A stretch of 47,711 nt of DNA from JANMJD01 sp031371195 (GTDB lineage Bacteria; Actinomycetota; Acidimicrobiia; Acidimicrobiales; Ilumatobacteraceae). How positions within the stretch are numbered: position 1 is the first letter of the stretch; the number at the start of each line of letters is the position of its first letter. Made by a program: the position numbers and the translations under genes. A model generated the notes under the pieces. It searched no databases, was not told where the DNA came from, and saw only the letters and a list, made by a program, of their open reading frames with translations. The stretch is from assembly GCA_031371195.1 (NCBI GenBank), contig JANMJD010000085.1:1-47711 (forward strand), read 5' to 3'. Shown here one piece after another: positions 34,489-43,267 of the stretch.

Positions 34489-35958
34489 TCACTCCGGAAC
34501 CGGCAGCGATCGGGCTTTCATCGACACCGCCGCATCCTCGTCCCTGATTCGCAGCGCCAACAGAGCGGCCACCAACGTCATCCCGGCGACGACGAGATAC
34601 GAGATGCGGAACCCGCGAAGTGCTCGCACCGGATCGGTCGCCGGCCGACCGACGGGAGTGAAGCCCGCCAGCACGGTGGCCAGTACGGCCACCGACACCG
34701 AGATCGACACCTGACGGATCGTCGAGAAGATCGACGACGCTCTGCCATTGTCGGACGGCGCAATCGTCGCATAGGTGGCGGCTTGTATCGGGACGAAGGC
34801 GAACCCCATACAGAAGCCCCGGGCCAGGAACAGCCACCGAACCGGCCAGAGACCGGTATCCCCGCTGAGCAGGACATACGCGGCATTGACGAGTGACGCA
34901 GCCAGCAGACCACCGAAGATCAGCCGTCGCGGACCTACCGTCGCATACAGACGACCCGAGATCTGGCTCGAGATCACGATGCCGATGGCCTGGGTAAACG
35001 TGGCCTGACCTGCCTGTAACGGGGTGAAGCCCCGAAGCGTCTGCAGGAACAGTGGCACGAGGAAGATCATCCCGAAAAAGCCGGCCATCGAGAACAGGCT
35101 GGCGAGATTCGTATTGCGGAACATGGCGTCCTTGAACAACCGCAACGCCAGCATCGGCGCTTCGACGCGTGTCTCGACGACAACGGTCGCCACGGCAAGA
35201 CACACGCCGACGAAGGCAGTCACGATCACCGTGGGCGATCCCCAACCCGCACGCGACCCCTCGCTCAGCGCGAACAGGACGAGCGTCAGCGCGCCGGCCG
35301 ACAGGACGAAGCCCGCAACGTCGAATCTGCCGGCCGTCGGTTCGCGATGCTCTCGCAACACCTTCCAACCGAACGCCAGCACCAGCACGCCGATCGGCAG
35401 GTTGATATAGAAGATCCAGCGCCAACCCCACGACCCGATCAGGTAGCCACCGATGATCGGACCCAACGCCGGGGCGACGAGCGTCGGGATCATCGTGAAC
35501 ATCGAGGCCCGGGCCCGCTCGGCCGGGGTGAAGGCCCGGAACATCATGGCGATGCCGACGGGGGCGATCATCCCTCCGCCAACGCCCTGAACGACGCGGA
35601 ACGCGATCAACTGCCCGATCGACTGGGCTGCACCGCACAACGCCGAACCGGCGAGGAACACGGCGATCGCGGCAAGCAGGATTCGCCTGGTGCCATAGCG
35701 GTCCGCCATCCAACCACTGGTCGGGATCCACACCGCGAGGCTCAGCGTGTAGCCGAGCACCACCCATTCGACGGCGGAGGTATTGAAGTCGGCGGCCAGC
35801 GAGGGCAGGGCGACATTGACGATCGAAGTGTCGAGAATGTCGAGGAAGATCGCCGACACGAAAACGATCGCCACCGCGTACTTGTAGGCGAACCGTCGCC
35901 CGAACAGCCGAACGGGTGGGTCGGGGTCGAGCGTCGCTGGCGAACCGAGCACCGTCAT
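34489..35958 (-). CDS. MFS drug-efflux transporter, DHA2 (EmrB/QacA) family
   Basis: The 489-residue protein has about 14 membrane segments. It shows the DHA2 motifs: LDILDTSIVNVALP in helix 1 (motif D1), GWMADRYGTRRIL (motif A) between helices 2 and 3, a VVQGVGGGMIAP motif B segment with Arg, and PALGPIIGGYL (motif C, antiporter). It should export drugs or other hydrophobic compounds in exchange for protons. It converges on the His-rich membrane protein gene with a 4-nt gap. A TACGGT hexamer lies 8 nt before the ATG. No regulator is adjacent. Confidence 0.93.
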   Translation of the reverse strand: MTVLGSPATLDPDPPVRLFGRRFAYKYAVAIVFVSAIFLDILDTSIVNVALPSLAADFNTSAVEWVVLGYTLSLAVWIPTSGWMADRYGTRRILLAAIAVFLAGSALCGAAQSIGQLIAFRVVQGVGGGMIAPVGIAMMFRAFTPAERARASMFTMIPTLVAPALGPIIGGYLIGSWGWRWIFYINLPIGVLVLAFGWKVLREHREPTAGRFDVAGFVLSAGALTLVLFALSEGSRAGWGSPTVIVTAFVGVCLAVATVVVETRVEAPMLALRLFKDAMFRNTNLASLFSMAGFFGMIFLVPLFLQTLRGFTPLQAGQATFTQAIGIVISSQISGRLYATVGPRRLIFGGLLAASLVNAAYVLLSGDTGLWPVRWLFLARGFCMGFAFVPIQAATYATIAPSDNGRASSIFSTIRQVSISVSVAVLATVLAGFTPVGRPATDPVRALRGFRISYLVVAGMTLVAALLALRIRDEDAAVSMKARSLPVPE

Positions 35959-35966
35959 CGGCCTCG

Positions 35967-35972
35967 ACCGTA
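35967..35972 (-). promoter_or_regulatory. Candidate -10 element (TACGGT) of the MFS gene
   Basis: TACGGT on the minus strand lies 8 nt before the ATG of the transporter, predicting a transcript with a leader of only one or two bases. No -35 is evident. Confidence 0.35.
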
Positions 35973-36030
35973 TCGCCGCGGCACCGTCCAGGCCGAGGCC
36001 GCGGCTCGTCCTGACGAATCGAGCGACCGG

Positions 36031-37686
36031 TCAGTCGGGACCGAGGTCGAGAATCGTCACGGTTCCGGCCGAACCGTCGACGCTGATCAATGCCCCATCG
36101 GGGATTCGGCGGGTGGCGTCCTGCACGCTGACCGCACACGGAATGCCCAGCTCACGACTGACGATGACGGCGTGACTGACCTGCGCACCGACGTCGACGA
36201 CCACCGCACAGGCCGGGACGAACAACGGGGTCCACGCCGGGTCGGTCAGCGGAGCGACGAGCACATCCCCCGGCTCCAGTCCCATCGGGTCGGACGGGTG
36301 CAGCACCACTCGGGCCCGCCCCGTGGCGACACCCGGGGCTCCCGGAACTCCGCTGAGCACATCGCCGATGACCACCGGGATGGCCGCAACCGCCGAGTCC
36401 CGCCGAGTCCACTCGGTCAACGGCTTGACCGCCCCATTGATGATGAAGGGCGGCTCCAACTCGAACAACTCGAGGTACTGCTGCTCACGACTGGCCAGGC
36501 GGGCTCGGAACTCATCGGGATCGTTGACGAAGGCATCCAACTCGTCGCCGAGCAGCATGCACATCGTCGAGGACGTGTAGTCGTGGCGAGCGGCCAACTC
36601 CCAGATCGCCAGACGAACCTCGTGAATCACCTTGATCACGTTGGTCTTGGCCCGTTCGCGCCCGGCGAGGTGCAGGTGGGCCGAACGCAGACCCGCTTCG
36701 AACTGTTCGAGCACCTCGGGCTGTTCGGCCAGCGCCGAGCGGATCGATGCCGTCAGGTCCTCGCGCATCTGCTCATTGCGGCTGTTGCGCACTGCCGGGG
36801 CATCGGCGTCGGACGCGGCCCGCATGGCGTTGATCAGCACCGTCACCAGGTTCGGGTCGGTCTCCCATGTCGCCGACCTGATGTCCCACTCGTTCGGACC
36901 GCGTGAGCCGAAGTTGCGCAGAAAATGCCCAAACCCGTCGCGGTACTCGGCGGAGTCGGCGGGCCGACGCGACAACTCCCACATGGCATGGCTGGGGGCG
37001 GCCGAGTCGATGTCGCCGACGGCGGTGATCAGTTTGAGCGCGATCGACGGGTCGCCCATCGCCTCGGCGATCGCCGCCAGGATTCCGGGCCCGATCGACG
37101 AGCCCGCAGTGACGGCCAGATGCCGGCGGAAGAGGTGGCGGATGTGGGGGATCAGCGAACGGGCCCGCTCGACCAGCTCACCGTCGGTCAACGTCGACAG
37201 GTTCGGTCGAGCGTCGCGTATCGAATTCGCCAGCTCGCGGTCGTCGCGTAGTTCGGTCAGATCCTGGGCACCGACAACCCCGGCCATCCATCGGCCGACG
37301 CGCTCGGTGGCGGCCGGGTTCTCATGCCATGGCTCCGGCTCGTACGGAGGGGCGTCGGGATGCGCCCCGAGATAGACGGCGTCGATCGCCTCCGGGGTCA
37401 GCCCCGGTCCTCGCACGCCGAACAGTCGAACCGATGTGGCGTTGATGTACAGATAGCCGCCGAACGACCCGATGACCTCGGGGCGGTCGACATCGAGCTC
37501 GTCCGGGTCGACGCTCTGGTAGTCGAGCACTGCGGAATCGCGCCAGCCCGGAAGGATGCCTGGTTCCCAGACCAATCCCCAGGCCAGCGGGCTGGCCGGA
37601 CTGGGGAGTACCTCCCCGGCGTTTGCCCTGGTAAAGAGCGGGAAACGGGGGTTGATCGTCCAGTCGGTGATCCAGCGTTCGAGCAT
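36031..37686 (-). CDS. PEP-utilising-enzyme mobile-domain protein lacking an ATP-grasp domain (copy 2)
   Basis: The 551-residue protein ends in a phosphohistidine swivelling domain (about residues 420-551): GDVLVAPLTDPAWTPLF, then VDVGAQVSHAVIVSRELGIP with the phospho-acceptor His505. The preceding helical part has FGSRGPNEWDIRSATW and GRERAKTNVIKVIHEVR, which correspond to the middle domain of rifampicin phosphotransferase-like and PEP-synthase-like enzymes (usual form GHRGPGEIDI). No ATP-grasp nucleotide-binding domain is present; the N-terminal 100 residues (FPLFTRANAGEVLPSPASPL) are the segment that normally follows it. It is 18 nt downstream of a homologous gene. Function is unknown; it resembles the alpha subunit of phenylphosphate synthase in domain content. 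Confidence 0.82.
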   Translation of the reverse strand: MLERWITDWTINPRFPLFTRANAGEVLPSPASPLAWGLVWEPGILPGWRDSAVLDYQSVDPDELDVDRPEVIGSFGGYLYINATSVRLFGVRGPGLTPEAIDAVYLGAHPDAPPYEPEPWHENPAATERVGRWMAGVVGAQDLTELRDDRELANSIRDARPNLSTLTDGELVERARSLIPHIRHLFRRHLAVTAGSSIGPGILAAIAEAMGDPSIALKLITAVGDIDSAAPSHAMWELSRRPADSAEYRDGFGHFLRNFGSRGPNEWDIRSATWETDPNLVTVLINAMRAASDADAPAVRNSRNEQMREDLTASIRSALAEQPEVLEQFEAGLRSAHLHLAGRERAKTNVIKVIHEVRLAIWELAARHDYTSSTMCMLLGDELDAFVNDPDEFRARLASREQQYLELFELEPPFIINGAVKPLTEWTRRDSAVAAIPVVIGDVLSGVPGAPGVATGRARVVLHPSDPMGLEPGDVLVAPLTDPAWTPLFVPACAVVVDVGAQVSHAVIVSRELGIPCAVSVQDATRRIPDGALISVDGSAGTVTILDLGPD

Positions 37687-37704
37687 TGTGCGCGTGTCTT
37701 TCAG

Positions 37705-39363
37705 TCAGAGGATGGTGACGAGGCCGGTGTCGCCGTCGACACGGATACGGGCCCCGTTGGGGATCGAACGGGTGGCATTCGTGGCCGAGACCACACAGGG
37801 GATTCCCAACTCGCGACTGACGATGATGGCATGACTCATCACTGCTCCGACATCGACGACGACCGCGGCAGCAGGCACGAACAGCGGCGTCCACGACGGA
37901 TCGGTGATCGGGGCGACGAGGATGTCGCCGGGCTCGAGGGCCGACGGGTCGTTCGAGTCGAGGATCACGCGGGCGATTCCCTCGGCCGAACCACCGCACC
38001 CGGGCATCCCTTGCAGCGTGTCGCCCGATGCCAGTTGATCGACATTCGTTGCATCGCGGCGGGGCCATGTCGCTGGACCTTCGGCCGAACCGACCACAAC
38101 GAACGGCGGGACCAGTTCCTGCAACGCGACGTACTCCGCCCGTCGCTCGCGCAGCGATTCGGTGAGCGAGTGCGGATCGCTGACGACGGTGTCCAACTCG
38201 GAGGGCAGCAGGAATCCGAAGTCCTCGATCTCGTCGAAGGCGCCGCGCTCGACCATCCGTCGACCGAGTTCGCGCATCGCCATGCGCATCTCGTGGATAT
38301 GGCGGATGTTGTTGGTCTTCGTCCGTTCGCGCCCCGGCAACCATGCCATCGACGAGTTGATCCCGGCACTGAGCTGGCCGTGGACGGCCGGATCACCCTC
38401 GACGATGGCCAGCAACTCCGCCGCCGCCGCCCGGCGCTGGTCGGCCCGGATGGCGTTCTGCCCGGAGGGCGCCATCGAGTCCGGCGCGGCTCGCATGCGG
38501 TCGATCGCACTGAGGGCCAGAGCCGGACGGGTTTCCCACGTGGGCGAACGGGTCTCCCATTCGTTGGGCCCCCGGGAGCCGAAGTCGAGCAGGAAGGCCT
38601 CGAACCCGGCGGCGAACTCGGCCGACTCGGGGTCGAGACGGGACAGCTCCCACATCGCGTAGCTCGGGGCGGCGGAGTCGACGTCTCCCAGACCGGCGAT
38701 GATCGGCATGATCAGATCTGGTCGGCCGACGGCTGTAGCCACCGCGGAGATGATCCCGACCGGCAGCGTCGCCAGGAAGGTGACGTAGATGTGATGGGCG
38801 AACAGATGCCGGTGCGCCTCGACCAAGCTCAGGTAGCGCTCGACCAACTGGCCGTCGGTGAGGCCCGACAAATCCGGGCGGTTCCGGCGCAGTTCGATCG
38901 TGGTCGCCCGGTCGTCCATCAGCTCGGAGAGATCCTCGATGTTGCTCTGCGACAGCACGTAGCCGAACGTCGCCCCCATCTTCTCGGTGGCTCCCGGCTG
39001 CACATCACCTGCCATCTCCGTATACGGCGGCACTCCGGGCTGGACGCCGAAGATGGCGTTGTCCATGATCTCCCACGACAGCCCGGGACCGCGCTCGCCG
39101 AACACCCGCACCAACGAGGCGTTCAAATAGCAGTAGCCACCGAGCACGCCGAGCTGTGAGAAGGTCCCTTCGGGGAACTCCTGGCGCTCGAAGGCGCCGA
39201 TGCGTACCCAGGTGTCCTGCCACCCCAGTTCGGCGAACCACAGCGTCGTCCCGCTGGTCAAGGGTGTGACCGGGTCGGGGAACACCTCCCCCACGTTGCC
39301 CCGGGTGTAGATCGGGAAGCGGGCGGACAGATCGGTGTCAGTGACGTAAAACTTTTGCCCCAT
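37705..39363 (-). CDS. PEP-utilising-enzyme mobile-domain protein lacking an ATP-grasp domain (copy 1)
   Basis: This 552-residue protein is a full-length paralogue of the gene that follows it: FPIYTRGNVGEVFPDPVTPL at the start, FGSRGPNEWETRSPTWETRP in the middle, GRERTKTNNIRHIHEMR, and VDVGAVMSHAIIVSRELGIP with phospho-acceptor His511 at the end. Domains and order match the central and C-terminal parts of RIF phosphotransferase or PEP synthase, without ATP-grasp. The two genes are 18 nt apart and probably one transcript, possibly forming a heteromer. A TACAGT hexamer lies 8 nt before the ATG. Partner and substrate are unknown. Confidence 0.82.
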   Translation of the reverse strand: MGQKFYVTDTDLSARFPIYTRGNVGEVFPDPVTPLTSGTTLWFAELGWQDTWVRIGAFERQEFPEGTFSQLGVLGGYCYLNASLVRVFGERGPGLSWEIMDNAIFGVQPGVPPYTEMAGDVQPGATEKMGATFGYVLSQSNIEDLSELMDDRATTIELRRNRPDLSGLTDGQLVERYLSLVEAHRHLFAHHIYVTFLATLPVGIISAVATAVGRPDLIMPIIAGLGDVDSAAPSYAMWELSRLDPESAEFAAGFEAFLLDFGSRGPNEWETRSPTWETRPALALSAIDRMRAAPDSMAPSGQNAIRADQRRAAAAELLAIVEGDPAVHGQLSAGINSSMAWLPGRERTKTNNIRHIHEMRMAMRELGRRMVERGAFDEIEDFGFLLPSELDTVVSDPHSLTESLRERRAEYVALQELVPPFVVVGSAEGPATWPRRDATNVDQLASGDTLQGMPGCGGSAEGIARVILDSNDPSALEPGDILVAPITDPSWTPLFVPAAAVVVDVGAVMSHAIIVSRELGIPCVVSATNATRSIPNGARIRVDGDTGLVTIL

Positions 39364-39371
39364 GTCTGCGC

Positions 39372-39377
39372 ACTGTA
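39372..39377 (-). promoter_or_regulatory. Candidate -10 element (TACAGT) of the phosphohistidine-protein pair
   Basis: TACAGT on the minus strand lies 8 nt before the ATG of the first paralogue, the same hexamer seen before the PH/SHOCT gene. A near-leaderless transcript for the two-gene unit is predicted. Confidence 0.35.
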
Positions 39378-39459
39378 GTGACCGACGACACGTCGATGTT
39401 CAACGGGGAAGTCCGGCCACGACCGACCGAGTCGGTTGACCGGCGGCGAGACTGCTCCT

Positions 39460-41109
39460 GTGAGCGGCTCCCCCCGGATTGACCCCATCGACGACGCCGA
39501 GATGGCTCCGGCCGACCTCGCCGAGTTCGCCTTCATCGCCGATGCACCCTGGGTCGTCGATCCGGCTTCGATCGCCTGGCTCCCTCCGGTGCCGGGCTTG
39601 CGCGACGCCTGTCGACGCACGATTCCCGGTCTCACCCGCCCCGCGAGACTTCCACCGGTGCGCCGACTGCTGACCGTCGTCGGATGCCTCGTCGTCGCCC
39701 TCGTCCCGTGGTTCGTGCGGCGCCGGCTCGGACGATACGGCGGCCTGTCCACGCAGGAGGCCAGCCGGACGATGCTGTCGGTGCGATTGCGACGGGCGGC
39801 CGAGCGCCTCGGCTCGACGTACATCAAGCTCGGTCAGATCATCTCCGCCGGAGACGGGCTCTTTCCGGCCGTGCTGGTGACCGAGTTCAAGCGCTGCCGT
39901 GACCAGGTTCCCGCCGAGCCGTGGGCCACCGTGCAGTCGGTGCTCGAGGCGGAATTGGGTGCCGGGCTCGCATCGACGTTCGCCTGGATCGACCACACTC
40001 CGCTGGCCGCAGCCTCCATCGCCCACGTGCACGCGGCCGAGTTGTTGACCGGCGAACGGGTGGTCGTCAAAGTGCAACGGCCCCAGGTCGCCGGGCTCGT
40101 CACCAAGGATCTCAAGGTGATGGCCTGGCTCGCCCCTCACCTGGTCGGACGCATTCCCGTGGCCGCGCTCGCCAACCCGCCGGCACTAGTTGAGCTGTTC
40201 GCCGAGACGATCGTCGAGGAGCTCGACTTTCGACTGGAAGCCGCCAACATGCTCGACGTCGCCCGCGTCCTGCGCGACCTCGGCCAGGACGGCTACGTCG
40301 TTCCCCGGCCGCATCCGAGCCTGGTGACCAGGCGGATGTTGGTGATGCAGCGCATCGACGGCTTCAACTTCGACGACGTCGCCGGCATGAAGGGCGCCGG
40401 CATCGACACGCACCAGGTCATCCGCGACGGGATGATCGCCTTCATGGAGGGGGCGATGGTCCACGGCATCTTCCACGGCGACCTGCACGGGGGCAACCTG
40501 TTCGTGTTACGCGACGGCCGCACGGCGCTGTTGGATTTCGGGATCGTCGGGCGGCTGTCGGCGCAACGGCGTCTGGCCTTCCTCCGTCTGATGCTCGGAG
40601 CCACGACCAACGACGTGCTCGGCCAACTCGGTGCGCTGCGCGATCTCGGCGCACTCCCCCACGACACCGACCTGATGCAGGTGATGAAGGACCTGCGCCT
40701 CGACGAACCGCCCGTCGACCCGATCACCCTGTCGGGCGAACAACTCGTCGCCGAGGTCCAGCGCGTCGTCAAAGCCCTCCTCGGCTACGGCGCGCGGCTA
40801 CCCAAGGAGTTGATGCTCTACGTCAAGAACATGGTGTTCCTCGACGGGGCGATCGCCCGTCTCGCCCCGGACCTCGACATCCTCGCCGAGATCGCCACCA
40901 TCTCGATGCTCTTCGCCGAACGTCACGGCGAGCGGTTCGGAGCCGAGTTGGGCTTGACCGACGGCGCCTTCGAACTCGACATGACGGGTGTAAAGGCCGG
41001 CTTCGGCCTCGACCCCTCGGTGGAACAGCTCACCTACCGCGACCTGCAGGAACGCCGTGCCCTCATCCAATCCCGGATGCGAACCCGAGGACGAACGCTC
41101 AAAACGTGA
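39460..41109 (+). CDS. ABC1/AarF/UbiB-family atypical kinase
   Basis: The 549-residue protein (from GTG 39460; TTG 39436 is an alternative) has one N-terminal membrane segment (LLTVVGCLVVALVPWFV) and a UbiB-type kinase-like domain: the KxGQ motif in YIKLGQIISAGDGLFP, AAASIAHVHAA (Ala-rich nucleotide loop), VVVKVQRP with the ATP-contacting Lys, EELDFRLEAANM, HGDLHGGNLF (catalytic Asp region) and LLDFGIVGRL (metal Asp). These proteins are linked to quinone or lipid homeostasis. The usual C-terminal transmembrane pair is not evident. Its last 11 bases overlap the convergent acyl-CoA dehydrogenase gene. Confidence 0.9.
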   Translation: MSGSPRIDPIDDAEMAPADLAEFAFIADAPWVVDPASIAWLPPVPGLRDACRRTIPGLTRPARLPPVRRLLTVVGCLVVALVPWFVRRRLGRYGGLSTQEASRTMLSVRLRRAAERLGSTYIKLGQIISAGDGLFPAVLVTEFKRCRDQVPAEPWATVQSVLEAELGAGLASTFAWIDHTPLAAASIAHVHAAELLTGERVVVKVQRPQVAGLVTKDLKVMAWLAPHLVGRIPVAALANPPALVELFAETIVEELDFRLEAANMLDVARVLRDLGQDGYVVPRPHPSLVTRRMLVMQRIDGFNFDDVAGMKGAGIDTHQVIRDGMIAFMEGAMVHGIFHGDLHGGNLFVLRDGRTALLDFGIVGRLSAQRRLAFLRLMLGATTNDVLGQLGALRDLGALPHDTDLMQVMKDLRLDEPPVDPITLSGEQLVAEVQRVVKALLGYGARLPKELMLYVKNMVFLDGAIARLAPDLDILAEIATISMLFAERHGERFGAELGLTDGAFELDMTGVKAGFGLDPSVEQLTYRDLQERRALIQSRMRTRGRTLKT

Positions 41110-42835
41110 GCGCGTGGAGGTCGGCGGCTCCGGCCATGGCCGAGGCGGCGAAACCAAGCGTCGTCGGGAGGATCCGTGCCCGGTAGAAATCGGCGATCGC
41201 GATTCGCTCCCGAAGGTAGTCCACATGATCGGGCCCGTCGGCGATCAGTGTTCGGGCTGCTGCGGCGCCTCGCTGCAGCGCCCAGTCGCCCAGCACCGTG
41301 CCGAGCATCCGCAGGTACGGCGTCGCACCGGCGAGCGCATCGTCGATTCGACCGGCAGCCAGCGCGGTCCGCAGATATGCCGTTGCGGCCACGACCGCCT
41401 CGAGCGACGGAGTCGCCCCGGCATCGCGCTGCACCCGGGCCAACAGGTCGTCGAGCGTGGCGCCGCCGTCGAGCGGGAGTTTGCGGGTGATCAGGTCGAT
41501 CGCCTGGATGCCGTTGGTCCCTTCGTAGATCGGGGCGATACGGCTGTCGCGCCAGAACTGGGCGGCGCCGGTCTCCTCGACGAATCCCATCCCACCGTGG
41601 ATCTGGATCCCGATCGAGGTCATCTCGACGCCCAGATCGGTCGGCCAGGCCTTGCATACCGGGGTGAGCAGGGCGACCAGATCGCCGGCCAGGCGGCGCT
41701 CCTCGGCATCGGGGTGGGTCAGGGCCCGGTCGACGTGGGCGGCGTCGAAGTACAACAGTCCCCTCATCGCCTCGATGTTGGCCTTCATCGTGGCCAGCAT
41801 CAACCGGACGTCGGCATGTTCGACGATCGGCGACGACGCTCCGGGCGGTGCACCCGTCGCCCGGCCCTGGCGTCGCTCGCGGGCATAGTCCAACGCATGC
41901 TGATACGCCGCCTCACTGATCGCCAGACCTTCAAGGCCGACCGACAGGCGGGCATTGTTCATCATCGTGAACATCGATCGCATCCCGGTGCACTCCTCGC
42001 CGATGAGATACCCGACGGCGTCCTCGAACTCCATCACACAGGTGGGCGAGGCGTGGATGCCGATCTTGTGTTCGAGCTTCAGGCAGACGGCACGATTGCG
42101 CTCGCCGAGTGATCCATCGTCGTTGACCAGGTATTTCGGCACGATGAACACCGAAATGCCCCGCGTGCCAGGGGGCGCATCGGGGGTACGGGCGAGAACG
42201 AGGTGAATGATGTTCTCGGTCAGGTCGTGCTCGCCGAAGGTGATGAAGATCTTGGTCCCCGAGAGGCGGTACGTGCCGTCGTCGGCCCTGGTCGCCCGGG
42301 CCCGCAACGCTCCCACGTCAGAACCGGCGTCGGCCTCCGTGAGGTTCATCGTCCCGGTCCACTCTCCGGTGATCATCTTCGGCAGGAACACTGCCTTGTG
42401 CTCCTCGGACGCATGATGGAGCAGCAGTTCGATGGCGCCTTGGGTGAGCAGCGGGCACAGCGACAAACCCATCGATGCCGAGGTGATCATCTCCTGCACG
42501 GCGATCGTCGTCACCCACGGCTGGCCGCCACCGCCCCACTCCTCGGGAAACGAGATGCCGGCCCAGCCTGCCTCGACGAACCGGCGATACGCCTCGGGGG
42601 TGCCCGGCGTCGTCGTGACGGTGCCGTCGGCGTGGCGTACGGCCGGCTGCTCGTCGCCGAGCTGTCGCAGCGGGGCGAAGACCTCGGCGACGAACCTGCC
42701 TGCCTCGGCGAGCAGGTCGACGGTCATCGCCGTATCAACCGATACGCCTCCGCCGTACCACGAACCGAGTTCGTCGAGATCGGCATGGTGGGCCAGCGCA
42801 AAGGCGATGTCGTCGAGCGGAGGTCGATAGGTCAT
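41099..42835 (-). CDS. Acyl-CoA dehydrogenase with C-terminal extension
   Basis: The 578-residue flavoprotein has the acyl-CoA dehydrogenase fold: MNLTEADAGSDVG (FAD/substrate strand), GTKIFITFGEHDLTENI, LEHKIGIHASPTCVMEFEDAVGYLIG, and FWRDSRIAPIYEGTNGIQAIDL with the catalytic Glu of IYEGT. Residues about 460-578 are the extra C-terminal domain of long family members (YLRTALAAGRIDD...DFYRARILPTTLG). It oxidises an acyl-CoA to enoyl-CoA in beta-oxidation, electrons going to ETF. The ATG at 42835 was chosen because homology starts at TYRPPLDDIAFAL; the frame stays open upstream into the antisense of the ArsR gene. It is divergent from that regulator with 90 bp between. Confidence 0.93.
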   Translation of the reverse strand: MTYRPPLDDIAFALAHHADLDELGSWYGGGVSVDTAMTVDLLAEAGRFVAEVFAPLRQLGDEQPAVRHADGTVTTTPGTPEAYRRFVEAGWAGISFPEEWGGGGQPWVTTIAVQEMITSASMGLSLCPLLTQGAIELLLHHASEEHKAVFLPKMITGEWTGTMNLTEADAGSDVGALRARATRADDGTYRLSGTKIFITFGEHDLTENIIHLVLARTPDAPPGTRGISVFIVPKYLVNDDGSLGERNRAVCLKLEHKIGIHASPTCVMEFEDAVGYLIGEECTGMRSMFTMMNNARLSVGLEGLAISEAAYQHALDYARERRQGRATGAPPGASSPIVEHADVRLMLATMKANIEAMRGLLYFDAAHVDRALTHPDAEERRLAGDLVALLTPVCKAWPTDLGVEMTSIGIQIHGGMGFVEETGAAQFWRDSRIAPIYEGTNGIQAIDLITRKLPLDGGATLDDLLARVQRDAGATPSLEAVVAATAYLRTALAAGRIDDALAGATPYLRMLGTVLGDWALQRGAAAARTLIADGPDHVDYLRERIAIADFYRARILPTTLGFAASAMAGAADLHALTF

Positions 42836-42891
42836 GCGTAATCCTGCTCCACCGACGCTGCCGCCACCACTTCGACGTTCCATATTCCCGC

Positions 42892-42919
42892 TTGACATAT
42901 TCCGATACTGGTATATGTT
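42892..42919 (+). promoter_or_regulatory. Promoter of the ArsR-SRPBCC operon, leaderless
   Basis: A perfect -35 TTGACA (42892-42897) and a -10 TATGTT (42914-42919) are separated by 16 nt. Six nt after the -10 is the ATG at 42926, so transcription should start at the A of the ATG. No Shine-Dalgarno is present. Confidence 0.7.
42895..42918. promoter_or_regulatory. Operator-like inverted repeat overlapping the promoter
   Basis: ACATATTCC (42895-42903) and GGTATATGT (42910-42918) form an inverted repeat with one mismatch in nine and a 6-nt centre, lying across the -35 to -10 region. A further direct half-site CATATTCC is at 42881-42888. A/T-rich palindromes of this kind are typical ArsR-family operators, and the first gene of the operon encodes an ArsR protein, so autorepression is the likely mode. 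Confidence 0.65.
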
Positions 42920-42925
42920 GGCCCT

Positions 42926-43267
42926 ATGGCCCGGGCGACGACGACATCCGATGCATTCAACGCCGTGGCCGAACCGTGCCGTCGCCAGATCCTTACCTCC
43001 CTCGGCCGGCGCGAGGCGTCGGTCAACGAGCTCGTCGATCGACTGCACCTCACCCAGCCGCAGGTGTCCAAGCACCTGGGCGTATTGCGGGCCGTCGGTG
43101 TCGTTCAATGCCGCACGGCCGGGCGCCAACGGCTCTACCGCGTCAACGGCGCCGCCCTCAAACCGATCCACGACTGGGTACGCAGCTTCGAGCATCTGTG
43201 GAACGAACGACTCGATCGCCTCGACCACCTCCTTACCGACATCCAAGACCAGGAGCCCCTGCAATGA
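42926..43267 (+). CDS. ArsR-family winged-helix transcriptional regulator
   Basis: This 113-residue protein has the ArsR/SmtB winged helix-turn-helix: AEPCRRQILTSLG, VNELVDRLHLTQPQVSKHLGVLRAVGVV (recognition helix) and GRQRLYRVN (wing). It lacks the Cys-rich metal site of metal sensors (no CVC motif), so it belongs to the non-metal group often paired with SRPBCC (AHSA1) proteins. It starts at a leaderless ATG under a palindromic operator and shares ATGA with the next gene, so it likely represses its own operon. The signal is unknown. Confidence 0.92.
   Translation: MARATTTSDAFNAVAEPCRRQILTSLGRREASVNELVDRLHLTQPQVSKHLGVLRAVGVVQCRTAGRQRLYRVNGAALKPIHDWVRSFEHLWNERLDRLDHLLTDIQDQEPLQ

Noticed and set aside
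36031..39363. Calling the two paralogues PEP synthase or rifampicin phosphotransferase
   Set aside because: Both lack the ATP-grasp domain needed for those reactions; only the middle and phosphohistidine domains are present.
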